This document shows positions 8,766 to 18,166 of a DNA stretch of 64,000 nucleotides, in pieces. Source of the stretch: Pseudomonadota bacterium (GTDB taxonomy: Bacteria; Pseudomonadota; Gammaproteobacteria; Steroidobacterales; Steroidobacteraceae); the NCBI GenBank assembly GCA_023423065.1, contig JAFAGC010000029.1, positions 1 to 64,000 on the forward strand, in the 5' to 3' direction. Position numbers and translations under genes: made by a program. Position 1 is the stretch's first letter. Each line of letters begins with the position of its first letter. Below the pieces are notes generated by a model that did not search any database, was not told the origin of the DNA, and worked only from the letters and a program-made list of their open reading frames with translations.

Positions 8766-10361
8766 ATGGGAATCGCCGCCGCGCGCCTCGTCGGGTTCGT
8801 GTGCCTGACGCTGGCGGGAGCCTGCTTCGCCGCGGAGCCCCGCCTTGCGCGATTCACCGCATACGATGCGGGCGACACGCACGTGCTCACGTCGCGCAGC
8901 GCCTCGCAGGCGCGCGCGCTCATGGACGATCTGGCGAAATTCCGCGCCACGCTCGAAAAGCTGCTCAACCGCAAGACGACGAGCCGCGGGATTCCCACCT
9001 ACATCGTGATCGCGAGCAACAGCGACTGGGAGAAGTACCTGCAGCCGCGGCGCAACGTGATCGGCTGGTTCCAGTCGAGCCGCTTCGCGAACTACATCGT
9101 GATGAACGGCGACGCCGATCGCGGCACGGCGCTCGCGACGATCTTCCACGAATACACGCACTACTACCTGGCCTCGCAGTTCGCCGGAGTCTTTCCGCCA
9201 TGGTTCAACGAAGGTCTCGCCGAGTTGATGACCTATACGAAGTTCACGACGCAGAACACCGCGGTGCTGCAGACCTACGCGGGTCGCGCATACGACGCGC
9301 GCGACAGCCAGTGGATTCCGTTCGATCGCCTGTTGATCGTCGATCAGGGATCGCCCGAATACACCGATCACGAGCAGGCTTCCGACTTCTACGCCCAGGC
9401 CTGGCTCACCGTGCACTACGGAATGGTCGAGAACCGCGAGTTCGGCCGGCAAATGATCGACTACCTGGACCGCCTCAACCGGCTCGTGCCCCAGGCCGAG
9501 GCGACACGGGCATTCGGGGATCTCGCGACCGCGGACAAACTGCTGCGCGAATATTCGCGGAATACGAAGAAGGGCTCCGGCGTACTCGCGCTCGGCGAAG
9601 TCCGGCCCTTCGAGCTCGGTGAAGGCAAGCCCGTTTCGGAGCCGGAGGCGCTCGGCCGGATCGTGGACCTGATGTTCAACATGTACGCCGCGCCGGATCG
9701 CATCCGCCCGCTGGTCGATTCGATGGCGCGGCTCGAGCCGAAGTCAGCGCGGGCGGCGATCATGAAGGCGCGTCTCGCGAACTACGACGGAGATTCGGCG
9801 GCGTTCGAGCGGTCGATCGCCGAGGCGGACGCGGCGATCGCACCGAACGACTGGAAGTCGCGTCGCGATCTCGCGCTCGTCGTGCTGATCGCGGCGCTCG
9901 ATGACAACCCGACTTCGTCGCGCGGCAGCGCGGACGACCAGCGCGACATGAAACGCGCGTTGCGCTGGTTCGGCGACGCGCTCACGCACAACATCGATGA
10001 CGTGGAAGCCCTGTGGGGACTGGGCACCGCGGCCACGCGGCTCAACGTCCAGCTCGACCTCGCCGAGGAAGTCCTGCTCGCGGCCTGGAAGGCGGCGCCC
10101 GCCAACGCAAGCATCGCGGTGTCGCTCGCAAGTCTCTATGGCGTGCGGGACGAGCCCGAGAAGATGGTCGTCTATCTAAAGGAATCGATGCGCTGCGCCA
10201 CGGATCTGTCTACCCGCCGATGGGCGAAAGACTCGCTCGAGCGCACCGAGAGCTGGCTCGCCGAGCGCGCGAAAGCCGACGATGAATACCGCAAGCAGCG
10301 GGAGGAATACGAACGCCAGCTCGCGGAGTACGAGAAGAAATACGGAAAGAGGAAGAAATAG
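8766..10361 (+). CDS. exported zinc-peptidase-like protein, second of three tandem paralogues
   Basis: The protein has 531 residues and a signal peptide ending near the CFA-AEP boundary. The zinc motif HEYTH is at 128-132 and WFNEGLAE contains the third ligand Glu149. The region between signal and metal site aligns with the neighbours (TYIVIASNSDWEKYLQP here, against TPTWFILVNGALWRRYLQP in the first copy). The C-terminal part is a helical repeat region that ends in a highly charged coiled-coil-like tail rich in Glu, Lys and Tyr, which the other two copies lack. All metal ligands are kept, so it is probably active. Function is unknown. Confidence 0.75.
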   Translation: MGIAAARLVGFVCLTLAGACFAAEPRLARFTAYDAGDTHVLTSRSASQARALMDDLAKFRATLEKLLNRKTTSRGIPTYIVIASNSDWEKYLQPRRNVIGWFQSSRFANYIVMNGDADRGTALATIFHEYTHYYLASQFAGVFPPWFNEGLAELMTYTKFTTQNTAVLQTYAGRAYDARDSQWIPFDRLLIVDQGSPEYTDHEQASDFYAQAWLTVHYGMVENREFGRQMIDYLDRLNRLVPQAEATRAFGDLATADKLLREYSRNTKKGSGVLALGEVRPFELGEGKPVSEPEALGRIVDLMFNMYAAPDRIRPLVDSMARLEPKSARAAIMKARLANYDGDSAAFERSIAEADAAIAPNDWKSRRDLALVVLIAALDDNPTSSRGSADDQRDMKRALRWFGDALTHNIDDVEALWGLGTAATRLNVQLDLAEEVLLAAWKAAPANASIAVSLASLYGVRDEPEKMVVYLKESMRCATDLSTRRWAKDSLERTESWLAERAKADDEYRKQREEYERQLAEYEKKYGKRKK

Positions 10362-10369
10362 GAGCGTCC

Positions 10370-11632
10370 ATGGAGGTGAGGAAATCTCTCGGAATGCTGG
10401 CGTTGCTCGTCTGCGCGGCAACGATGGCGAAGGACCCGCGCCCGGACGTCGCCGGGTTCAAGGCGTATGAGCTTCCCGACTACACCATCGTCACGCACGA
10501 CGAGGGCAACGCGCGGCCGGTACCGCGGCTCGCCGCGCAGATTCACGGTGTGCTCGCCAAGCTCCTGGATCGCGCGGAACGCGCGCCGACTTCGCCCACC
10601 TACATCGTGCTCGTTCCCGAGAGCGTCTGGATCCGCTACCTGCGTCCCGGCCAGGGAATCGATGGCGAATTCGTACCCGCGAAGTTCGCGAACTACATCC
10701 TGCTCAACAATGCGCGCGACGCTTCACGGATCGGCAAGAGCGTCTTTCACGAGTACACGCACTGGTTCCTGCATACGCAATATCCCGGCGTCGAGCCGCT
10801 GTGGTTCGACGAAGGGCTGGCTGAGTTCGTCACCACCGCGGAATTCCGCGGCGAGCGTGTGAAGCTCGGAGACCCGGACAACTGGAGCTCGAACGGCTGG
10901 ATTCCGCTCGAGAAGCTGTTCCGGCTGGACAAGAGTTCGGCGGAGTACCGCAACCTCTCTACTTCCGGTGTCGTGCATCGTGAATCCTGGGCGATCGTGC
11001 ATCGCGGACTCGCGGGCGACGCCGGATTCGGCAAGCAGATGTTCGCGTTCCTGGACGCGCTGAACGCGCAGCAGCCGATCGACGATGCGGTGCAGTCCAG
11101 CTTCGGAGTCACCACGCGCGAACTCGACCACACCATTCACGCCTATCTCAATCCCGGCTATCGATTCGCGGCGGTGGACCTTTTCAGGGAACTGCGGCTC
11201 ACGGTGGATCCCGTGCCGGCGCGGAAACTCCCGCCCGGCCGGGCAATGAGCGAGCTGGAGTCGCTGCAACTCATCGCCGACATCATGCTGGCGTCCGGAT
11301 TCAACGCCGGGCGCCTGCCCGAGGTGGTCGATGCGGTGAGAAGCGTGGCGCCGGATTCGTCAGCGGAGATCGCATTACGCATGCGCATCGCGGCGCGCGA
11401 AGCCGACGACGCGACGCTGGACCGCCTGGTCGCCGGCGTCGAGTCGAGCGCCTCCGACGCGATGCTGTTGCGCGGCGCCGGGCTCGCGTTGTTCGAGCGC
11501 GCCGGGCAAACGAACCGCGAGGAGTTGTCGAACAAGGCGCTGGAGTTGCTCGATCGCGCTATCGCGGCGCGGCCCGGCGATGCCGAGGCGGCGTGGGCGC
11601 ACTCGATGCTGGCCGCGAAGCTGAAGCGTTAG
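10370..11632 (+). CDS. exported zinc-peptidase-like protein, third of three tandem paralogues
   Basis: The third copy has 420 residues, the shortest of the set. It has a hydrophobic N-terminus (about residues 5-20), HEYTH at 127-131 and WFDEGLAE with Glu148 as third ligand. It lies 8 bp after the second copy and has an AGGAG ribosome site. The C-terminal segment ALELLDRAIAARPGDAEAAW resembles a TPR helix pair and matches the ends of the other copies. The stop is followed by a 16-bp palindrome. The catalytic residues are retained in all three, so divergence rather than decay seems to have followed duplication. Confidence 0.75.
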   Translation: MEVRKSLGMLALLVCAATMAKDPRPDVAGFKAYELPDYTIVTHDEGNARPVPRLAAQIHGVLAKLLDRAERAPTSPTYIVLVPESVWIRYLRPGQGIDGEFVPAKFANYILLNNARDASRIGKSVFHEYTHWFLHTQYPGVEPLWFDEGLAEFVTTAEFRGERVKLGDPDNWSSNGWIPLEKLFRLDKSSAEYRNLSTSGVVHRESWAIVHRGLAGDAGFGKQMFAFLDALNAQQPIDDAVQSSFGVTTRELDHTIHAYLNPGYRFAAVDLFRELRLTVDPVPARKLPPGRAMSELESLQLIADIMLASGFNAGRLPEVVDAVRSVAPDSSAEIALRMRIAAREADDATLDRLVAGVESSASDAMLLRGAGLALFERAGQTNREELSNKALELLDRAIAARPGDAEAAWAHSMLAAKLKR

Positions 11633-11647
11633 CCGGACCGGTCCGGC
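11632..11647. repeat. 16-bp palindrome after the peptidase cluster
   Basis: GCCGGACCGGTCCGGC is a perfect palindrome that begins on the last base of the third peptidase gene, between convergent genes. It can form a 6-bp hairpin with a CCGG loop. No T-tract follows on the plus strand, so it is not a typical intrinsic terminator. Confidence 0.5.
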
Positions 11648-11674
11648 GGAGCCGGGCTCGATGAAGGTGTCGAA

Positions 11675-12229
11675 CTACTTCTTCTTGCCCAGGAGCTGGT
11701 CGAGGACCTTCGAGCGATCGCGGTCCGGAGAGCCCGTGATTCCCGCGCGTTGCGCGGCTTCGCCTTCGCGCTTGCCGCTGCCGCGCTGGTTGTAGGGATC
11801 GAATCCGCCGCCCTTGTCGCGGCCCGAGACTTCCAGCTTGAGCTCGGTGGGCCGGCTCGTGTCCTCAATCTTCAAGTCGTCGATTGCGAGCTTCTTCAGC
11901 GCACGCGTGGTGCTCAGCGTGCTGAACTCTCCGGTGGCCACCGCCCAATCCCAGACTGCCACGCCACGCTCGTCGTGACGCACGCGGCCCGCGGGACGGG
12001 AATCTTGCGAGGCGTCGTCCGCACGCGTGCGGGATCTGTCGTCTCTCTTCCCACCCGTCTTCTCGGCCAGTACTCGCGCCTCGCGCTCTTCTTTCTCGGC
12101 ACGTCGCAGGCGCATCGACTTGAGTCGCATCGTCGTGCTCTCGATGCTGAATTCGGGCACGTTCGACGGAGGCAGCGTCGCGTCCGGGCGGCTGCTGTCA
12201 GGCACTGGCGGTTTGCGGTCCTGGGGCAT
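11675..12229 (-). CDS. hypothetical charged, mostly disordered protein
   Basis: I do not recognise this 184-residue protein. It is strongly hydrophilic and rich in Arg, Asp, Glu and Lys. It has one compact conserved-looking core (RHDERGVAVWDWAVATGEF) around residues 85-103 and ends in a lysine run. There is no signal peptide or membrane segment, so it is expected to be cytoplasmic. It is convergent with the peptidase cluster. The coding frame is supported by codon use and by the absence of a better frame on the other strand. Confidence 0.55.
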   Translation of the reverse strand: MPQDRKPPVPDSSRPDATLPPSNVPEFSIESTTMRLKSMRLRRAEKEEREARVLAEKTGGKRDDRSRTRADDASQDSRPAGRVRHDERGVAVWDWAVATGEFSTLSTTRALKKLAIDDLKIEDTSRPTELKLEVSGRDKGGGFDPYNQRGSGKREGEAAQRAGITGSPDRDRSKVLDQLLGKKK

Positions 12230-12345
12230 GACGGTAAAAACTTCCTCGACTCTCTCAAGGGTTTCGGCACGCGACGGGTTCGATTAAACCGCAAAAGGTG
12301 ATGACCTTCACATATCGTCGGGTTCTCGCGACGGTTTGACCTATT

Positions 12346-12762
12346 TCAGCGCTCCGCCCGGTCCGCGCGTGCCACGCGCCACTCGCCGCTCGCGCGCCGC
12401 AGCTCCACGTCGAGCGCGACCGACTCGCCGAAATCGAAGCGGCTGGCATCGAGGCCGCGCACGGTGACGCGCGCCTGGGCAAGGCCGTCGGCCGGGAATT
12501 CGATGCTCTCGATGTCGACGAGCAGTTCGAGCTTCGGATGCATCGCGAAGAATGCCGCGAGCGCGCCGCGCAGCCGGGTGCGATCGCGACCTTGAGCATC
12601 CGCGTAATCGTCGGCGACCAGCGCGAGCACGTCGGAGGTGTCGCGCGCTTCGGCGGCCTGCTCCGCGTTCGCGATCAACTCGCGCACCTGTTGTTCGTCG
12701 CTCGATCGCTCGGCGCACGCGACGAGCAATGTCGCGAGAGTGAGAACCGCAAGAAATTTCAT
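12346..12762 (-). CDS. lipoprotein with an NTF2-like (SnoaL/DUF4440-type) domain
   Basis: This 138-residue protein has a lipoprotein signal peptide whose lipobox LVAC places the acylated cysteine at residue 16. The mature part opens with a helix (QQVRELIANAEQAAEARD) followed by a region typical of NTF2-like folds (DVLALVADDYADAQGRDRT) and beta strands. NTF2-like lipoproteins of this size occur widely in proteobacteria with no general function assigned. It is separated from its minus-strand neighbour by about 115 bp in which I see no clear site. Confidence 0.65.
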   Translation of the reverse strand: MKFLAVLTLATLLVACAERSSDEQQVRELIANAEQAAEARDTSDVLALVADDYADAQGRDRTRLRGALAAFFAMHPKLELLVDIESIEFPADGLAQARVTVRGLDASRFDFGESVALDVELRRASGEWRVARADRAER

Positions 12763-12882
12763 CGCCGTTCCTATTGCAGTTGAAAACGTCTGGCTCTATT
12801 GTTCGCGCGCGTTGCGGGGTTGGGAACCGGTCGTGACGTCCAGAAATGGTGCTCCGGACCCAGTTGGAGGTGGACAACCCAG

Positions 12883-13260
12883 ATGAAGAAACCCGCGCGG
12901 TCTAACGACGATCCTGGACCCCGTCTTCATACCGTCAATCAGTATCTCGAGAAGAATTTCCCCGACTTCTTTGCCGAAGCCCGTTTCCACGTCGGAAACG
13001 ACGATTACTTCCTCTACGCCCGCTTCGGCAAGTATCTCGCCAGCTCCATCGAGCACCGGCGTTTCAAGAGCGACAAGATCTCCCGCGGTTTCACCGTGCT
13101 GAACAAGCTCGCCCGCAAGGCGGAGCGCGATCCGCAGGTGCGCCACATCCTCGTGAGCGGCCCGCTGGAAGAGATCGTCGACGAGCCGAAGGCCCGCGAA
13201 CTGGCGCGCAAGCGACTGTCGCCAGTCGCACAGAGCTACCTCGAAGGCCTCTGCGAATAA
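12883..13260 (+). CDS. hypothetical protein (DUF7674-like)
   Basis: This small soluble protein has 125 residues. I chose the ATG at 12883, which follows a GGAGG about 12 nt upstream, rather than an earlier in-frame start. It has a helical, charged core with VNQYLEKNFPDFF near the start and VLNKLARKAERDPQVRHIL in the middle. That pattern reminds me of DUF7674 proteins, but the match is from memory and weak. No signal peptide or membrane segment is visible. The stop is followed within 10 bp by a long inverted repeat. Confidence 0.55.
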   Translation: MKKPARSNDDPGPRLHTVNQYLEKNFPDFFAEARFHVGNDDYFLYARFGKYLASSIEHRRFKSDKISRGFTVLNKLARKAERDPQVRHILVSGPLEEIVDEPKARELARKRLSPVAQSYLEGLCE

Positions 13261-13269
13261 GCGCTGGGT

Positions 13270-13361
13270 GGGGATTAGGTGCCGGTGTAAAAAGCGGGGA
13301 TTAGTTTCCCTCGCGATCACGGCTCACCAATCCCCACTTTTTACACCGGCACCTTTTCCCC
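13270..13361. repeat. long inverted repeat between convergent genes
   Basis: Two 25-nt arms (13278-13302 and 13329-13353) are complementary at 24 of 25 positions, and the single difference still allows a G-U pair. Outer GGGGA/TCCCC segments at 13270-13274 and 13357-13361 extend the stem. The right arm contains the stop codon of the minus-strand gene ending at 13341 and supplies its last codons. The core GGTGCCGGTGTAA also occurs at the left edge of the window. It may serve as a bidirectional terminator. Confidence 0.75.
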
Positions 13362-16300
13362 ACTCCTCCACAGGCCGCCGGTCTTCCAGGCGTTGAAGGC
13401 CCAGCGCAACCAGCGCACGAGCGCGAACGCCATCCAGCTCGCCCAGGCGAAGAACAGCAGCCGGTAGATCCACATCGGCACGCTGTAGATGACCGGCGTT
13501 TCGAGCACTCCGGTCGTCTGGTCCTGGAACCAGTTGAACGTGTTGCCGTACGAGTTCATGCCGGCGACGCCCATGTCCGGGGCCGACAACAGGCCGTTGC
13601 GGATGCCCGAGAACACCAGCGTCGTGATCGCGATGACGGTGAACGCCGCCAGTAGCACCTGCATCGTGTTGAAGCGCCACGCGCGCATGTCCGGCGCGGG
13701 TTGCCAGCCTTCGCGCCAGCGCATGACGATGAGCCACGCCGCCGTCAGCGAGAACACCCACCACGACTGCGTCGACAGGCCGAGCCCGAGCAGCAGCCAC
13801 TCGGCGAAGCGCAGCGGCGAGCGCGACCAGCGGCCGAGCAACCACGCGATGCCGACGAACACGGCGAGTTCTCCCCAGTAGAGGAACGCGGGACCGACGC
13901 CAGGTCCGCTCGCGAACAGCGGCCAGCGCGACTCGGGCAGCGCCAATTCCTGGCGGATGTTGCTCGCGGCCGAGCCCAGGTCGATACCGCCCGGCTTCGT
14001 GCGCAAACCCACGTCGCGCGACTCCTGCCACGCGACCATGACCCTGTGTGATCCCGGAGTCAGCGCCAGCGGCAGTTCGCCTTTCTCGGGCCGCAGCTGC
14101 ACGGCCTCTCCGTCGAAAGTCACCGACGTCACGCGCGCTCCCTCGGGGAGCTTGATGACGTGACGCCCGCCCTGCGTGCTGCGGTAGTTGAAGTCGAGCT
14201 TCGAATCCGACGAACGCTTTCCCACCTGGGTCTCGAGCCACACCGAGTCGATCGCGAGCGTAGTGCCGCCCGCGGCCTTCGGCCGCGTGACGCGCGCCAC
14301 GAGCTTCTCGCCCGGCCGCGGCGTGAAACGGAACACCCATACCGGCGCGCTCACGTTCTCCGGCAGCACCGGTGGGAATCCCTCGAACGACACGTTCCAT
14401 TGCGGATTGACCACGAAGCTCCAGACCTCGCCGCGGGCCGCGTCGTCGGTCATCGCAAGCTCGATGGTCTCGGAGCGCGGCAGGCCCGATCGCCAGCTCG
14501 CGTAGTTTTGCCCGGCCGCGAGACCCACGAGCGCCGCGGCGCCATTGCGCACCTCGATGCCCGGCGTGAGCACCGACTCCCCGGCGACGAGCGGAATTTC
14601 CACGGATACCGCGGCGCGCTGGGGCGCGACACGCCACACGTGTGTGTCGGCCGTCCAGTCGAGGTCGAGGTTGAACACCCGCTCGACGCGCACGAATGCC
14701 GGAAACTCGCTGCCAGCCGCGAGCGCCGCGCCGACGCGCTGCGCGCCGCGCTCGCGCACCAGCTCGAGCGCGCCCGCGACCAGCCGCCCTTCGTTGACGC
14801 CGCTCGCGGTCCAGCCGCGCGCGTTGACCTCGATCGTGCGCGGCGTCTGCGGGAATGCCAGCGGAATGGATTCCGCCGCGGCGAGCCGGCCCGCGAGTCG
14901 CACGGTATGCGCGCCGGCGGTGAGCGGCACCCACAACGTCGCGTCGCGTTCCCGGCCGATCGCCAGCGATCCGCGGCCGTCGACGCTGACCTCGTCGAGC
15001 TGCCAGCGGTCACTCGCATGCGGCATCGCCACCGCGATCGTTGCGAGCGTGCTGACCTGCAGCGTGACCTCGAGCCGGTCGCCATCGACGACCACGCGTG
15101 CCGCGGCGATCTCGGAGCAGTGCGGCGCGCAGCGCGGCGCGGCCGTGAGACGCGCCTTCAACTCGCTGAGCAGTTCGGACGGCGGACTCGCGGGGGCCTG
15201 TGCCGAAGCGGGCGCCGGCGCGCCGCGCGCGCCCGCGAGCAGCGCCACGGCGGCGATGCTCGCCGCGAAAACACCGGGCGCACGCTGGCTGCCCGACGGC
15301 TTCGGCGCACGCGATCCCGGCGGCCAGGCACGGCCACCGAAACTCAGCAGCGCGAGCCACACGAACAGCACCAGCAGGCCGATGACGCCGATCAGCCGCC
15401 AGAAGAACAGCGTGACGGGACCGACGTAAACGAAGCGCACCGTGTCCGCGGCTTCGACCGGCCCCGACCAGCCGTATTGATAAGACTGGAAGCGCCACGC
15501 CGGGATACCGGGGCCGGCCTGCAACACCGTGCCTGCCGCGTAACGCTGGATCACCTGCATCGTGTTGATCCCCGTCGCCTTCGGAATCATCACCGCCTGC
15601 CTTTCCTGCTCGTATGGCGCCTCCTCGACGAGGTCCGCCTCCATCGCGATCTCCGGCGCCGGAGCGGACGCCGCGGCGACAGCGGCGTCGGCATACACGT
15701 CGTCGTGACGTGCGTTGGCCAGAACGGGCATTCCGTACGCCGAATCCTGGAGCTGCGGATACAACGCGACGCGTACCTGCGACCAGAGGAACGGGAGCAA
15801 CGCGATCCCGAGCACGACGAAACTCAGCGTGCGATAGCCGCGCGCGATGCGCTGGAACCTTCCCTCCGGCGCGGCGCGCGCGATGGCGAGCGCCGCGAGC
15901 AGGTTGCCCCACAGCCAGATGTACGCCGGCGCTTCCTGGTAGGTGAGCAGCAATGCGATCGCGGCGACGGCCGCCGGCACGCGTCCCGCGGTCCAGTACA
16001 CGAAGACGACGATGATCAGCACGCCGAACACGTTCCACAGGCCCCAGTTCTCCCACCAGGAGCCGTACGCGAAATCCGCTCCGATCGCCGCGATCAGCCG
16101 GTGACCCGGCGGCAGGTGCAACGCGCCCTGGACGCTTTCGAAGCGCCCGTCCCAGCCGGTCGCGGGCATCGCGCCTCCGCCGCCGGTCTTGCGCGCCACG
16201 GTAGTTAGATAAAGATTTGGCCGGCGCAGCTCGAGCCCGGCCCTGCCCTCGGCGCCTTCGGTGACGAGCAGCTGCTGATCGCCCTCGGTGGCGCTCGCGA

Positions 16301-17468
16301 GCCGGAACGGGGACTGCATGTCGAGGCGCCAGTCGCGACGCAACGTTCCGCGGATGCTGTCGACCGCCGTGAAGCCGTCGTGGTTGAAGTCGAGCCAGAG
16401 CTGCCGATTCAGATTCAGCCGGTTGTCGTCGGCGTTCGCGAGCCCGCGGCTGCGTTCGACTACGCTGAGCTTGTCCTGCGCTCCCATGCGAAACGCGGGG
16501 AACTGGCGCCACTCCGGCGGTACGTTGGCCTGCGCGGGGTCGATGCCTTCAGCGCCCTCGGCGGCCGCGACTCTCAACGTGTCGTTGGGCGCGAAGCTCC
16601 AGACTTCGTCGCGCGCCCATGCGCCGTCCGATTTCGCCGGACGCGCGAGCTCGCCCGCGACCGTCGCACCGCGCGCATTCAGCGTGATCTCGTGACTGCC
16701 GGGACGAACCTGCACCCGCAACGTGCCGTCGCGTTCGAGTCGCGCGGGCAGTACACCCTCGAGACTCAGGGGCGTGAACCCCTCCGGCAGGACGCGCGCC
16801 AGCAATTCCTCGCGCGCGTCGCCGGCGACGTTGAGGCGGATGCGAGTCGTGAGCCGGACCGGAATCTCGTCGGCGACCAGCCGGTAGACCTGGACTTCCA
16901 TCGCCGCCGGTTGTTCGGCGCTGCGGCGCTTGCCGAGCCAGACCGCGCCGTCGGGGCGCTCGGGCTGCGCCACGCGCTGGCCGTCGACCGACAGATCGAC
17001 GATCGCGGTGGATTTCGGCAGCGGCAGCGCTTCGGGGCGCGCGCTCCATTCGAACCGCCCCGAGATCGCATGGGCGCCGGGTGCAAGCCGCAGGTTCGGC
17101 ACGTTGCCGACCGCGACCACGGCGGCCGCCTGGCCGTCGACGCGCACGTCGCGCGGCCAGTGTTCGGTGTCTCCCGGCAGTTCGACCCAGCTCTCGGCGT
17201 ACACCTGCCAGCGCTGCGAAAAGCGGCCGCCGCGCGCGTCGACCTCGAGCGTGAGACGTTCCGGCCAGGTGCAGCGGAACGCGCTCGCATCCATCGGGCC
17301 GGGCCTGGGGCTCGCGGAAGCGAGGAAGGGACAGCGCCGGAACTCCTCGCCGTGCAGCACCCAGCCTTCCCATTCGCGCAGGGAGTCGGGCACCGGCTGC
17401 TGCGCGTGCGAATCGATGGAACCGCAAACCACCATCGCGGCCAGTGCCGCGCGTAAGAAAATGCGCAT
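13341..17468 (-). CDS. large exported/membrane protein of unknown function
   Basis: I do not recognise this 1375-residue protein. It starts with a signal peptide (about 1-22). A long beta-rich periplasmic region (about 25-470) with many short repeated turns follows. Next is a group of hydrophobic segments near 475-565, 680-705 and 735-750, then a second beta-rich region (about 760-1185). At least four more hydrophobic segments near 1195-1360 end the protein. The two halves look like repeats of one layout, beta domain then membrane block. No catalytic motif or cysteine cluster is visible. It is a single long gene, with its last codons lying in a repeat element. It diverges from the DUF924 gene. 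Confidence 0.7.
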   Translation of the reverse strand: MRIFLRAALAAMVVCGSIDSHAQQPVPDSLREWEGWVLHGEEFRRCPFLASASPRPGPMDASAFRCTWPERLTLEVDARGGRFSQRWQVYAESWVELPGDTEHWPRDVRVDGQAAAVVAVGNVPNLRLAPGAHAISGRFEWSARPEALPLPKSTAIVDLSVDGQRVAQPERPDGAVWLGKRRSAEQPAAMEVQVYRLVADEIPVRLTTRIRLNVAGDAREELLARVLPEGFTPLSLEGVLPARLERDGTLRVQVRPGSHEITLNARGATVAGELARPAKSDGAWARDEVWSFAPNDTLRVAAAEGAEGIDPAQANVPPEWRQFPAFRMGAQDKLSVVERSRGLANADDNRLNLNRQLWLDFNHDGFTAVDSIRGTLRRDWRLDMQSPFRLASATEGDQQLLVTEGAEGRAGLELRRPNLYLTTVARKTGGGGAMPATGWDGRFESVQGALHLPPGHRLIAAIGADFAYGSWWENWGLWNVFGVLIIVVFVYWTAGRVPAAVAAIALLLTYQEAPAYIWLWGNLLAALAIARAAPEGRFQRIARGYRTLSFVVLGIALLPFLWSQVRVALYPQLQDSAYGMPVLANARHDDVYADAAVAAASAPAPEIAMEADLVEEAPYEQERQAVMIPKATGINTMQVIQRYAAGTVLQAGPGIPAWRFQSYQYGWSGPVEAADTVRFVYVGPVTLFFWRLIGVIGLLVLFVWLALLSFGGRAWPPGSRAPKPSGSQRAPGVFAASIAAVALLAGARGAPAPASAQAPASPPSELLSELKARLTAAPRCAPHCSEIAAARVVVDGDRLEVTLQVSTLATIAVAMPHASDRWQLDEVSVDGRGSLAIGRERDATLWVPLTAGAHTVRLAGRLAAAESIPLAFPQTPRTIEVNARGWTASGVNEGRLVAGALELVRERGAQRVGAALAAGSEFPAFVRVERVFNLDLDWTADTHVWRVAPQRAAVSVEIPLVAGESVLTPGIEVRNGAAALVGLAAGQNYASWRSGLPRSETIELAMTDDAARGEVWSFVVNPQWNVSFEGFPPVLPENVSAPVWVFRFTPRPGEKLVARVTRPKAAGGTTLAIDSVWLETQVGKRSSDSKLDFNYRSTQGGRHVIKLPEGARVTSVTFDGEAVQLRPEKGELPLALTPGSHRVMVAWQESRDVGLRTKPGGIDLGSAASNIRQELALPESRWPLFASGPGVGPAFLYWGELAVFVGIAWLLGRWSRSPLRFAEWLLLGLGLSTQSWWVFSLTAAWLIVMRWREGWQPAPDMRAWRFNTMQVLLAAFTVIAITTLVFSGIRNGLLSAPDMGVAGMNSYGNTFNWFQDQTTGVLETPVIYSVPMWIYRLLFFAWASWMAFALVRWLRWAFNAWKTGGLWRSGEKVPV

Positions 17469-17545
17469 GGGATGCCCTCGAGCCCTCGCTACCTCGAGTT
17501 TAACAACGCCGCGCCCCGGACTACTGGTCTAACATCGCCGGCTCC

Positions 17546-18166
17546 ATGCGCACCGCCAACGACGTACTCGAGTTCTGGTTTGGACAGGGCCCGTTCGACC
17601 CCGGACGCCTTGCCGAACGCTCCGCGTTCTGGTTCAGCACGGGCGATCGCGAAACCGTCGCGCACAACGACGCGCTGATCCGCGAGACGCTCGAGCCCAT
17701 GCTGGCCGCCGCCGCGCGTGGCGAGTTCGCCTCCTGGGCGTCGAGCCCGAAGCGGCGGCTCGCGCTGATCGTCCTGTACGACCAGGTGCCGCGCAGCGCC
17801 TACCGCGGCACGGCGGCGGCGTATGCGTTCGACCGCGAGGCCCTTGCGCTGACCGCCGAGGGGATGCAGCTCGCCGCCGACGCGGCGCTCGAACCGATCG
17901 AGCGCGTGTTCTTCTATCTACCGCTCGAACACGCGGAGTCGATGGAGGCGCAGGACGCGGCCGTCGCGGCCATGGACCGCCTGGTGCGCGAGGCGCCGCC
18001 GGAACTCAAGGACTACTGCGAGTACTGCGCGAAATTCGCGCACTCGCACCGCAAGATCATCGCGAAATTCGGGCGCTTCCCGCATCGCAACGCGGTGCTC
18101 AAGCGCGAGAGCACGCCCGAAGAAGCCGCGTGGCTCGCCGCGGGCGGCGAGCGCTTCGGCCAGTGA
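17546..18166 (+). CDS. DUF924 family protein
   Basis: This 206-residue protein belongs to the widespread DUF924 family. It is all-helical, with the family hallmarks DVLEFWFG at the N-terminus, LIVLYDQVPRSAYRG in the middle, FFYLPLEHAE, and the very conserved FGRFPHRN near residue 180. Members are TPR-like in fold and have no established biochemical role. It is expected to be cytoplasmic. It diverges from the large unknown gene and its stop codon touches a long inverted repeat. Confidence 0.9.
   Translation: MRTANDVLEFWFGQGPFDPGRLAERSAFWFSTGDRETVAHNDALIRETLEPMLAAAARGEFASWASSPKRRLALIVLYDQVPRSAYRGTAAAYAFDREALALTAEGMQLAADAALEPIERVFFYLPLEHAESMEAQDAAVAAMDRLVREAPPELKDYCEYCAKFAHSHRKIIAKFGRFPHRNAVLKRESTPEEAAWLAAGGERFGQ

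Noticed and set aside
7225..11632. Phage-defence or toxin system based on the tandem peptidase-like genes
   Set aside because: All three proteins carry export signals and lack nucleic-acid-acting or sensor domains; there is no immunity-like or mobile neighbour.
12260..12300. Possible tRNA T-loop (GGGTTCGATTAAA)
   Set aside because: The flanking sequence does not form acceptor, D or anticodon stems.
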